This document shows, piece by piece, positions 28,101 through 39,799 of a stretch of DNA of 64,000 bases; position 1 is the first letter of the stretch, and the number at the start of each line of letters is the position of its first letter. Location: positions 2,025,528-2,089,527 of the forward strand of contig NC_045140.1 of the NCBI RefSeq assembly GCF_008831285.2. The letters are read 5' to 3'. Under the pieces are notes generated by a model, which made no database searches, had not been told where the DNA came from, and worked only from the letters and a program-made list of their open reading frames with translations. A program made the translations under genes and the position numbers. This DNA comes from Nymphaea colorata (taxonomy: Eukaryota; Streptophyta; Magnoliopsida; Nymphaeales; Nymphaeaceae).

Positions 28101-30017
28101 GGTAAGCAAGACAAGTATTTCATCTCACTGCTCTCTACAAAAGAGCCGAAACCTCCACTTCCTCCTACTCTCTAGTCTCTAGTGTTGGGGTACCTCCTTC
28201 AATAGACTTCAACTTATGCACTAGTGACACTCTTTTACCGCACAGGAGGGTCGATGCGATTGACACTTAAACTAGAGACGGGCCGCTAGGGCGGAGTTAG
28301 AATTTTTTCATGAAGTGGACCGAATTAAATTTTCTAAATTTTGACACCGACCAAAATATCATTTTTCAAAATTTTTATATAAAACAAAATTTTCTAAAAT
28401 TTACATATAAACTTAAAAAAAAAATTGAAATCGGGCCAGGGCCGATGCAGACTCCTCCTTGGCTTGCCTGCGGCCTATCAATGCATGATGGATCCAAGCC
28501 ACTGCACCAACTCCCTTGGAGACTCTCTTTCTCTTTCTAAGCAAATCCATTGCCACAACACATTTATGTTTTTCAGGCTAAGCGCCATGGATCACCACGC
28601 GTGTACTTTGAGCAGGATGAGGATGAATGATGAGGCGACCGAGCGGCAGCATCAGCAACAAGAAGAAGAGACACGCCATGACTGGCAGCACTGCTCGCTC
28701 TCACTCATCTTCTGCGCTGTGACCTCCAAATGGGCCATCGTCTCTGCAGGTACCTCCACATCTACCGCATTAAATCGGACCGTTAAGCCACCGGAGGCCA
28801 AAAACCATGACCCCACTGTCTTTCATTTCCTCACCAAACTTTTTTCTCATCTTCCATGATGATCCCCAGACATTCCTTCTTCACCCACTGCTCAATTTCA
28901 ACTTGCAATGTCTGCCACGGTGGTCAGATCTCACCGGGGGTTTCCTCTTAAAGAATAAACGCATTAAACTCTTTGGTCTCTGCAGATTTATTGCCTTTCT
29001 TCTGTTTGATCTTTTTCCCAAGTTGATTATATACGAATTGATTTGCCAGTCAGCTCAGTCGTGATTGTTCACTTTGTTTGGTTAATATTCAGAAAGCGAT
29101 CTAAGTTTTGTTTGATAAAAAAGGAGATATAATTCGAACTCTTTTTTTGTCTCACAAAAGCAGGCAAAAATAATGGGTCCAATTATTCCACCAAAATCTT
29201 TCACCTTTTGGTGTAGGCATTCAATGATAGCGAACTTAATGCACTGGGCCGATGTTCTTTAAGGCGACATGATTAATGATCCGATTTGTCCAAACACAAC
29301 AAGTTTTCTGTTCTTTTTCTTTCCAAATTCCAAATTGCTTTCCCAAAGATTTTTTGTGATCTTAGATTGGAGAAAATAGACATGGATCCATGTGAAGTGC
29401 GATCTAGCAACAACATTAAAGAGGAATTCAAGGAAACAAGTGCATCTTAGTGAGTGTTTAATCCCCTCATTCAAGTATGTTACTTTTCTTGTCATGGTTC
29501 GGGGCTGCTTTGGTGCTTTGTGTGTGTATGTTACCTAGCATTCACTCCACAAGGAGAGCCACTATGGTTTGTGTGGGCAGTTGCCCTTCTTATCCCAACA
29601 AAATGCCTTTGTAGTTTTGAAGGCGCTTGATTGCTCGCAATTTAAAATTCTTAAGATTTAAGAACCATGGACTTAAAGTCAGACCTTTTCCTTTCCTCTA
29701 ACCTTGAATCTGATTTTTTCTCAATATAAAGAAAGCAAAATAAGGATTTGAAAGTATGGACCTTAGGTCCTTTGTTTGATGAACCATGGCTTTCTGCCAA
29801 CAACAGACCCATGTCAGCTCCATGGATCTTAAATCTAAAGTAATCAAACACCCTGTTAAGGTTTCAAAAAATAACTTGAGAAACCATTAACTATATGCAT
29901 CTAATCTCCATGTCCCGCTGTTATGTCTGTGTACGTACAAAATTTTTTATAGACTAATACATTGCACTTCCATCCAAATCCAGAATTTTGAACACCGCCC
30001 ATAAGGTCAAGCGTATC

Positions 30018-30093
<76 letters not shown>

Positions 30094-30790
30094 ACTAAAA
30101 AGATTATTATAATTTTAAACATGCAAATCCAGCCTACATCTTTTTGTCAGACGAGCTTTCAAAATAAGAGTGCGATTGGAGACGTTGCACAAAATAACAA
30201 GATGGGGAGATAATAACTAAACAGCGACACAGCGTCCTTTCCCTTTTTCGCCCTTTGCTGCAGAAATGAAAATGCAGTCATTCCCTCTCTCCCTCCGTCC
30301 TCATCACCATCGCCATCATCTCATCAATTAACACCATCTTCTTACAGTCCCCAGCATTCCGTAAAAAATTGGAAAAGGTTAAAAGGAGTCGATACTGAGA
30401 AGGTAAATAATTAAGAGGAGGAGCAATTAAAAGAAGAAAAATCTCCGTCTATATCTCTCCCCGCGTAATCATTGAAGATGCCGATGCTTCCCTCTTACTC
30501 CCTTGGTCTGCAAGTCTGGGACCCCAGCCCTCCTACCGCCACCGGAAACACCACCACCGCCACCATTTCCACCGCCATCATCATCCCGGAGGGGGACCTC
30601 TCTCCCCCACTCATATATATGGCAGCCACCAGAACTTCACTCTGGGCCTCTGCCTCATTTCCTTTCCACCTCTGAAACTTTTAATGTCTAATTGACCAAC
30701 AGCAGAGAGAGGGAGTATCTATCAAGAAGAAAGGAGACGACCCACCAAGAAGAAGAAGAAGAAGAAGAAGGAAGAGGTATACAACCCCAG
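25129..30790. other. Gene-poor spacer upstream of the LRR kinase
   Basis: It is mostly AT-rich, with (TA)n near 25980 and 27339-27366 and a perfect 16-bp palindrome accatggatccatggt at 26961-26976 inside MITE-like sequence. Frames at 28425-28859 and 30472-30675 have no recognisable motif. The final 500 bp, with purine-rich and CT-rich tracts, should contain the kinase promoter and 5' UTR, but no box can be assigned with confidence. Confidence 0.5.
30018..30088. repeat. Compound (CT)n-(TA)n microsatellite
   Basis: About 17 CT units run directly into about 18 TA units. This is the reverse complement of the TA-GA arrangement elsewhere in the window. Confidence 0.97.
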
Positions 30791-33578
30791 ATGCCTCCCT
30801 TTCTCCGTCTGCATTTCCTCCTTCTCTTCCTTCTCTGCGCCACCGCCACCACCACCCTCAGCCTGACGCCCGATGGCCTCTCCCTGTTGTCCCTCAAGGC
30901 GGCCTTCACCTCCCCCTCTGTTCCCGACCCCTTACCCGACTGGAATGACTCCGACGCCGACCCATGCCGCTGGTCCGGAGTCTCATGCGCAGTCTTCTCG
31001 TCTAATACACCACGCGTCGTCGCTGTATCCGTCCCCTTGCGCAACCTCTCCGGCTACCTACCCTCCGAGCTCGGTGCGCTCCTCTACCTCCGTCGCCTCA
31101 ACCTCCATGGCAACCGCCTTACGGGTCCAATTCCCCCTGCCCTCCTAAACGCCACTGCTCTCCACAGTCTCTTCCTCGCAGGGAACCTCCTCTCCGGCTC
31201 TATTCCCGCCGGAATATGCCTCCGGCTTCCCCGCCTCCAGAACCTTGATCTCTCTTTTAATTCCCTCTCTGGCCCCTTACCACCGGATCTCCCGTCGTGC
31301 AGCCAGCTACAGCGCCTTCTCCTCGCTGGAAATCGTCTCTCCGGTCCGCTCCCCACCGGAATCGGCTCCCTGAAGTCGCTCGTCCAGTTCGACCTCTCTT
31401 CTAACTCCCTCAACGGCTCCCTGCCTCCAGGCATTGGCAACCTGTCCGCCCTCACCGGGACTCTCAACCTCTCCTTCAACGCCTTCTCCGGCCACATTCC
31501 GCCATCCCTGGGCCGCCTCCCCATTAGCGTCAGTCTCGACTTGCGCAGCAACCAACTCACCGGGCCTATCCCGCTTGATGGATCCCTATCCAACCAGGGT
31601 CCAACTTCATTCCTCGGCAACCCCACGCTGTGCGGTTTCCCCCTCCGTCGAGCCTGCAAAAATCCTGCAATCGCGTCGCCGACCGGTGGTCGGGTTCCGG
31701 AGAACAGGGGGAAGGGGAAGGGTCTGAACTCAGCTGCGGTCATCGGCATATCAGTAGGCGATGCGGTCGCCGTGGCGGCAATCGGCGTGCTGGTGGCGGT
31801 CCTATACTGGAGGAAGAAAGAAGGAAGGAGGAGGTGCAGCTGCAAGGGGAAGGATAGGCTGGGGAAGAAGGGATGGTGCTGCATTCTCTCCGGTGAGGCC
31901 GCCGAGAAGGGAGACGCTTGCGGCGGCGGCGTTGGCAACGACGAAAATGGTGGCGGTGGCGGTGGCGGTGGCGGGGAAGGGGAATTGGTGGCGGTAGACG
32001 AAGGATTCGAATTCGAACTGGACGAGCTGCTTAGGGCCTCCGCCTACGTTCTGGGCAAGGGAGGGATGGGCATCGTCTACAAGGTGGTGCTGAGCAACGG
32101 CATGCCGGTGGTAGTCCGACGGCTCGGCGGCGAGGGAGCGACGCAACGCCGTCGGGAATTCGCTTCGGAGGTGAAGGCCATCAGCCGAGTCCGGCACCGG
32201 AACATCGTGCGCGTGCGGGCTTACTACTGGGCGCCGGAAGAGAAGCTCATCGTCTCCGACTTCATATCCAACGGGAACCTGGCCGCCGCTCTCCACGGTA
32301 AACTGCTAAGTAACAGTCCCTTAGTTTAACCGTTAGCGTCTTACGCCGCCCTTTCTGGATCGGATCCTACAAAGACCCGTTTCCAGATACGGGATCTACA
32401 ATCCAACGGACAATAACTGGATTTCATTCTTAGGGCCCAGTAATCCCCCGTTCATTTGTGGATCTGGACCCGAGTCAGATTTGATCTCCATGTGAGATCA
32501 ATATCCAATCTCATTAGCCATCTACCCAATCAGTTTGGGCAGAAACATGGCCTAAAATGAATAGTTTAAATCAACAATGTACTCTTAGCCATATATAGGT
32601 TGGGTCTAGATCCGAGACTACGGTATGTTTTGGAAGATTCTTAGTTTAGAGGATTTCAAAGTTCACCTTACATGTAAAATACTGCAGACTTAATGTTAGA
32701 TGAGTACGACCTTAAATCAGCATATTTCAAATCACCACAGGTCTCAGATTCATAGTGAAACAAACACACCCAGGGAAGAATCTGGATCCTTCTTCCACCC
32801 AATCAAGATCCAATAATCTGATAAGGGTTTCTACTTCTGACCTGGAAATTCATCTTTTTTGTTGATTGGCACCTGAACTGTGAACTGAGAAGGGTCATCT
32901 GCAGGTGGAAGATCCGGCCACTCGTCGGCGAACTTGCCGTGGTCCGTGAGGCTCAAGATTGCGAAGGGAACCGCTAGCGGTCTGGCTCATATCCATGAAT
33001 GCAGCCCGAGAAAGTATATCCATGGTGACATCAAGCCATCAAACATTCTCCTGGACTCCAATTTCAATCCTTGCATCTCAGACTTCGGACTCAGTCGCCT
33101 GATCGCCCTTGCTGGATCCGAAGCAAGTTCTGGATCTGCTACCGGTCTCATCGGTTCTGCCCTTCCCATAACGAGGCCGGCCCGGGCAATGGACCCGGTC
33201 AAGAACTCCAAGTCCTTTTCTAACTGCTACCGGGCACCGGACGCTCAGATCCACGGGTCCAAACCGACCCAAAAATGGGACGCGTTCTCCTTCGGAGTCG
33301 TGTTGCTGGAGCTGGTAACGGGGCGGTCCCCGGTATCTCTACTCGCTACTCTGGATATGGATCTGGTGGATTGGGTTAGGAAGGCGTTCAACGAGGAGGT
33401 GCCCTTGACCGAGATCCTGGACCCGGTTCTGCTACCGGAGGTCCACGCCAAGAAAGAGATCATGTCCGTTTTCCATATCGGACTCGCTTGCACAAATCCA
33501 GATCCGGAAGCACGACCCAAGATGAAGACCGTGGTGGAGTCGCTTGACAAGATTGATACTTCGCCTCCTCCAAAATAA
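30791..33578 (+). CDS. LRR receptor-like kinase, ZAR1-type (LRR subfamily III)
   Basis: Exon 1 is 30791-32297 and exon 2 is 32905-33578 (GT-AG, phase 1), 726 residues. The frame is open upstream, but the ATG at 30791 starts an immediate signal peptide (MPPFLRLHFLLLFLLC), so it is chosen. In order: signal peptide; LRR N-terminal cap (DPCRWSGVSC); about six LRRs (LNLHGNRLTGPIP type); a membrane helix (AVIGISVGDAVAVAAIGVLV, about nt 31737-31810) with a basic stop-transfer; a Gly/Asp-rich linker; and a cytoplasmic kinase domain (GKGGMGIVYK, HGDIKPSNILLD, DFG). Several motifs diverge: the ATP-binding Lys region reads VVVRRL, HRD is HGD, and APE is APD. Arg at the Lys site and HGD also occur in known ZAR1 relatives. 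Exon 1 is much more GC-rich than its surroundings. It presumably acts in plasma-membrane signalling; its ligand is unknown. Confidence 0.93.
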
Positions 33579-34544
33579 AGATGAAACCAGAAAGATTCAT
33601 TTATTTTTGGGCTTTGAATCGTGATTTTGAAGGGATAGCTCACGACCTTGCCATGCGTTTGGCTTCTTGATGTCAACAGTGACCAGGTTCATGAAGTTCG
33701 TGTATTTCGGATGCTATCTCATGTAAAGCTCCATGGAGTTCGTGATCTTGGTCTGGTTTTGCTGAAGCCAAACAGGGGTTGAAGAGGGCAGGGCACCAGC
33801 GGCGTGGACCCGGCAAGAAGGTCAGGTTGAGTTAGGAATCCACCGATTTAAGCTGTGTCGGACGATCTACACATATGCACAGAAAAAACAATTTTTGTTT
33901 CTTTCCTTCTAATGTCTCATTTTATTTTATTAAAGCCACTATGTCGATTACTGGCGTACATGTATTATTTATTTGTGTTCGTTTGCTCAATTTAAATTTT
34001 GGCGTGATCCTGTCCCTTAAATGATCGGGCTCAGTAAATTTCACATGAAATGTCAGATGAGATCAGTATAAAAAGGGCAGCTCTGCCATTGACTCAGATC
34101 TGAGGTTGGATTTGCAGAGTAAATCTGAGGTTTATCAAACAGTAGATTTAAGAAGTGCAGATTTTAGATTCCATTTGGTCTCGGCTTTTTCTTCATTGGT
34201 AAAAGATGAAGTATTTGTTAAGAATTTTCATATTCGAATGAACAAAAACATGTAAAGGATATTAGTTTGAATGGTATTTGTTTCACTCTTTCAAAGGTTT
34301 TTTCTGTATTTTACATAACCCATTAGTCCTCCCAGTATTTTTACTAGTGGCTTTTGTATTTGTTTGGATATTAAAATTTCTCTTGTTCAAGAATGTCCCT
34401 GTATGTATGTATGTATTAAAAAGTTGGCATATACAAAAGGTACGTTCATCCATTATTATTCAAAATTATAGCTCACACCAAGAATAATGATGCAGTTTTT
34501 GGAGGAAGCACTTTTAAAATTATAAATTTTATTAAAAGAGTCTT

Positions 34545-34695
34545 AAAATAGTAGAGATGACACACCAAGAATAAAACTTTGCTAAACTCTATTTAAACGG
34601 CAAGTACGGATCGATCAATTGAAGAACAGGGTTAAAATAGAGGAATTCTCATTCAAATTTATCTTTATTAGTTGTACATAAATATGTTCAAGCAA
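34545..34695. repeat. Dispersed 151-bp repeat, copy 1
   Basis: It matches 52319-52469 over exactly 151 bp without gaps and with about nine substitutions (shared gacacaccaagaataaaact and ttctcattcaaatttatctt). Weaker similarity extends leftwards. Confidence 0.92.
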
Positions 34696-35029
34696 ATATA
34701 ATACTTATGATTGATTAATTGGACAATTTGGGCGAGCAGTAAGTGAGTATTTCATTCCTGCCTAGAAGAAAAATGAACTCAACTCCTCATCTCCCTAAAG
34801 TCTATGGCCTTTTTTCCGTGCCCTCCTCCCACCCTCGGGAAAAAAAAAATCTTCAACTTGTCCATTGGTCACCCTCTTTTGCATGTACAAAGTTGATACA
34901 TATTAAGCAAACACTCGGATCGACAACCAAACAAATAGCGACTTTTACTTGTCCAACCGATGGGGATTCAAGTCACCCAAAAATGATCATATCTTTAATT
35001 AACATGAAAATTTTTAGCCAGGCAAAAAT

Positions 35030-35140
35030 GATCATCTTGTACATATGATGATACTTGCAAAACAATACAAGTTGTTTCTTTACTGAATTTGAGAATAATG
35101 GATGGTTGAATGATTATGAAATAGATATGCACCTAATTTG

Positions 35141-35144
<4 letters not shown>
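35030..35144. repeat. Dispersed 115-bp repeat, copy 1
   Basis: It matches 37979-38093 over 115 bp with two substitutions. Its right edge runs directly into the TA tract at 35144. Confidence 0.95.
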
Positions 35145-35200
<56 letters not shown>

Positions 35201-35235
35201 ATATATATTGAGAGAGAGAGAGAGAGAGAGAGAGA
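35144..35235. repeat. Compound (TA)n-(GA)n microsatellite
   Basis: More than 30 TA units, with one C interruption, lead through ttg into about 13 GA units. Confidence 0.97.
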
Positions 35236-36621
35236 ATGCTTAATAGTGTTGAAGTTTGAGACACCAAAAAAATTGTTGCAAGTCACATACTCCCACAACA
35301 CGATACACTAAAGCGGTAGAAATTTCGGATGAACAAAATCATTATACTAGAAGAAGGAAGAAGAAAAAGAGAGAGAAGCAAGAGAGAGAAACTCAGAAGC
35401 CCTGATCATGGCCTGTTATTGGAGTGTGTTCCGAACTCAAATAACACAAGCATCGGTGATGGTGTCGGTGGTGTGGGCACGTCTGGCGCCATTGCAGGAT
35501 GCAACGATGGACAAAGGACTTGGACGAGGACAGTGTCAACCCTACGAATTTTCTTTATGGTGTTTGATGAATTTGTCTCATTTTTATGATTCATGAAATA
35601 TGTAATCACTGTTACCAAATAACTTCCAGGGGATTGTTTGATAATAAAAAAACACTAACACGATGTTTTATTTTATGATCTGCCACAAAAACTGGGTCAA
35701 ATGTTTGATAAATCTGTCTAGTGTTTACATTACCAAACACCTCAAAAATTAGCCTACACGCCCTCATTTCTCTCACAATGAGGTTTAAGTCTGAGAATTT
35801 TTTTGTTCTCAACCAGAGGTAGAAGTGGTAGTGAAATAAGTACCCCTCAAAATGCAATACATTCAAGATGAACGTAATCTCTAAGAGAGCAATGAGAAAT
35901 TTATAAACAAACTTCACGTTGTTGCTGTATAATTTGAAGGATATTCGAACACCGCTCCCTTTCTCTCTTTCCGGCGCTTGCTCACTCACGCATAACTTCG
36001 CCCTTCTTCCTCGCTGCGGTACCGGCTTCCGACGTCGGAGCAGGTTCTCTCTCTCTCTCTCTCTCCCTTTCTCTGTGCGTGCGTGTGTGAGCGCTTGCTT
36101 GCTTAACTGGCGGCCTTTCTTCGTCCTTGTTTGTTCGCCTACTCTTCCTCTCGCAGACCCCCCTTGTTCTCTCCCTTTGGCTTTTTAGTTTTTGCTGCGT
36201 CTTTCAATCCTTTTGAGTTGTTTAGCTTTTCCCTGTTGTCTCTTTGATAGATCCTTCTTTGTTCTATGAATGGTTGCGGTGGAAATAATGAAGACGTCGA
36301 TCTTGTGATGGAGAAATTGGAGGACCCAGTTGTGTTTCGGACGAAATCGTTGCCTGTCATCAAAATTTGTAACGTCATGAAAGATATTTCCTTGATTCGT
36401 GATGCATATTTTTCCGTAATCAAGCAGGGCCTTAACCAGCCTTAACGATGAACTGTAAGAAAAAAAAAAAACCCTAGTTTTGAAAAAGCTGAAACGTGGA
36501 CACTGAGTTTGGAATTATACAATTTTTTGGCAGTGTTGTTGAATAATTCTAAACCAGCAAGGATAAAATGTGGATGCAGTGCTGTTTAATTTGGAATACC
36601 CGGTGCCACTGTGTTCCATCG

Positions 36622-39600
36622 ATGGGGAGCCGCAGCCAAAGCAGAAGCAGCAGCAAGAGGCGGAGGAGGAGGAGTCGCAGGTCCGATGACTCCGAGTCAG
36701 AAGCAGAGTCTGATTCCAGGACAGAAAGTGGCGATGATTCATCCCCACGTGAGAGGAGAAGTAGCAGCAACCGACAGAGGCAGCGAGAGCGAAAATCATC
36801 CTCTGAAGAGGGTTCTAGCAGTGAGGATGATCGACGGCGGGGGAAGCGAAGATCGAGAGCCGTCACAGAGGAGGAGATTGCAGAGTATCTGGCCAAGAAG
36901 GCGCAAAAAAAGGTAGGTAATTTTCTTCCTTTACTATTTTTTTTCTTTCTCCATGGAAGTAGGTTTTCCCGTTTTTGGGAATGGGAAACGAATTTGTGTG
37001 TTCCTATTTCATTTTCTCTCATTTTGACTCATCTTCGTGAATATGGGGGTTTAGGCGATGAGGGTGGCTAAGAAATTAAAGGCACAGACCGTCTCTGGTT
37101 ATTCAAATGATTCAAATCCGTTTGGAGATACCAATTTGAATGAGAAGTAAGTAATTCTTTTGCGTTCTCATTTGTTTTAATAATGAAGCCAGGTGTGGTT
37201 AAAGACATGTGAATGCTAAATTCTTGTGGTTGTGCAGTTTCTTTTTTACTTCCTATATTCACGAAAAAGGATAAACAATATAAATTCTGAGGAACCATGT
37301 GCAGTTTCTCCACCTGTTGGATTTTGAAATATTTCTCTTATGATGTTTAATTGTTAAAAAATGTACCTTATTTGGGTTTGTATTCTAAATTTTGTGTTGT
37401 AAAGTTTTTGATAGATAGAGAGCTTGAGATTTTCGGTTGTTACAGTTGATTTGTATGTTTTTGGGGACTTCAGTCATTGTGTTTCTTGGTAGGTTTGTGT
37501 GGCGAAAGAAGATTGAACGGGATGTTGCCCAGGGTATGCCCTTGGATACATTGTCTGCCAAAGCGGAAAAGAAGAAGCAGAGAGAAAGAATGGTAATACC
37601 TCGTTTCATAAAATCTATCTTTTATCGTTGTCACCATAATAATTATTGCTCTTTTCTTTTTATGCCTTTTGCTACCGTTATTGAGTTTTATCTTGCGTGA
37701 GAAAAAAATTGAAATATAATTCAATGGATGTCAAGGTTATGTCTGGATGAGCTTTGGTTTGTACATTTCACAAATGGGAAAAGAATGAAGGAATTGTGCA
37801 TACTGCTAAGTGAGTGCTATATTCTAAAGCACATAGCGAGCTCTGAAAATGTACTATACTAGTTTCTTTTAGAAAGAGATATTTGGTTTGGCATGACAAG
37901 GTACATTCTCTTAGGTATTTTCAGAAGTGCATGGAAATATCTTATTTGTCTAATAAAAAAGAGCGTAGCTGCTTTCTCGATCATCTTGTACATATGATGA
38001 TGCTTGCAAAACAATACAAGTTGTTTCTTTACTGAATTTGAGAATAATGGATGGTTGAATGATTATGAAATAGATATGCACCTCATTTGAATTTGAGGAA
38101 GAAAATGGTAAAAAAGATCAAGCGAAGCAATCATGGTGACCAAATGTTGCTTGAAGTAGGAAAAAAAAAATTGGAGGATGTGGTTACTGGTTAGTCTATG
38201 GGAATCATTGTCCAATTGTCATCATCCATTGGGTCCTTGTTGCCATGATAAAAGTTTCAAGTAAGTGCATGGCATTTAGGAAGGTGCTAAGCAACTTGAA
38301 CAAAAATGTAAGAATTAGCTGATAAATAAGAGAAACAGGGTCGGTATATCTTTTGAGATAACATCCCAAATGTTTAGGCCTGTCAAAATATGTAATCGTG
38401 TTTTTTCTATGCATGAACTTTTGTACAAATGCATTTTTTGTGTGAATTTGTTTACCTTTTTTATTTTTTTGTTTCTTAGATCACCCACTAGATGGCTGGG
38501 AATTAGACTGGGTAGCTTGTGGTTCAAATTGGTTTACCTAATATCAAACTCATTTGAGTTGGTTGAATAAGCTCTTGAGCTGAGCAACAAAAGAGAAGCT
38601 GGTTCAGTAGGATTAGTAATCCAAGTACAAACATGTACTCCTTTGAGCTCAAGTTGTTTATGCTTGTTGACCAAACCAAATATTAATGAGCATCCGGACT
38701 CTGGTATACACGTACAAACACAAACACAAACACGTGTACCACACTGATGAGTTGAATACCAGCGGGCTCAAGTTCAAGCATGTACTCCTTCAACAAGTTG
38801 TTTAGGCTTGTTGATCAAATGAGATATTAATAAGCAGCCTGACTCAGGTATACACGTACAAACACAAAGACATGTACCACATTGATGAGCTGAACACTAG
38901 CAGGCTCCATAGGGCTAGTGAGTAATTCATGTCAAGCATCTGAAAAGCAAATAGTGTTCTTGTCATGACCATCACCACTTCCGGATTGCATGATAGTGCT
39001 CTCTCGCTCTCTCTCTCTTTTCCCCCCACCTGTCAAGGATCCTTTGAAATTTCAATACATCTAAAAAACAGTGGCCTTGTAGTGACTGTCACCACTTCTG
39101 GACTCGTGCATGCGCACACAGACACTCACAACCTTCTTTGGCATGCCTAATGAGATAGTCTGCATCCATTTCATTTTTGGCTCTCAGCCCAACATTGCCT
39201 AAATTTTTTTTTAACCAACTGTCATACAAAAACAAGAAGAATTATTTTACTGGATGAAATTTTCTGGCATGCACAGAGCCTGGGGAGAGGCTATCTTTAT
39301 TTTTTTTATTGAGATGAATTAGTTGGAGATTTTTTTTTATGCATTTGTAAGTTTTCATGGAAGAAAAAAGTAGTAAATTTGGTTGTGGAATGGTATATGC
39401 CATCTTGACATTTGGTGTCAACAAACTTTTGAACAATCAATGAAGAATTGTCTTTGATCTTGTGCCTGTTCTTTATAAGCTCATAATATTAACAATTTTA
39501 TAATTTTATTAATGATAATATCATAATACTAGTATTATCGCTGTAGCTGTCATGATAATTATCATGTTTAGTGACTTTTTGAATGCCAATTTGCTGTTAT

Positions 39601-39750
39601 GTGTTCCAGCAGTTATTATTTGGTATTCTATTTGTAACAGACTTGAATGCAATATGTTGTAGGCAGAAATAGAGAAGGTTAAGAAAAGGAGGGAGGAAAG
39701 AGCAATTGAGAAAGCAAGACATGAGGAAGAAATGGTAAGTTTTTTCATTT

Positions 39751-39799
<49 letters not shown>

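Larger units (their letters stand above)
33579..36621. other. Spacer between LRR kinase and Cactin
   Basis: It contains two segments shared with distant sites (34545-34695 and 35030-35144), a compound microsatellite (35144-35235), and a small MITE-like fold-back around 35631-35743 (tgtttgataat at the left, attaccaaacac at the right). The CT-rich region at about 35950-36060, with the gcgcttgctcactcacg stretch, is probably the Cactin transcription start and 5' UTR; a 5' UTR intron before 36622 is possible. Confidence 0.55.

Noticed and set aside
28425-28859. 144-codon plus-strand frame
   Set aside because: Low-complexity His/Gln/Arg-rich translation, no domain and no supported splice context.
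31084-31938. 284-codon antisense frame in the LRR kinase exon
   Set aside because: Shadow of a GC-rich exon; its sequence has no protein features while the plus strand is a clear receptor kinase.
36568-36621. Upstream in-frame ATG of Cactin
   Set aside because: Its 18 residues (Cys/Trp-rich) are unlike Cactin; the next ATG starts the expected Ser/Arg-rich N-terminus.
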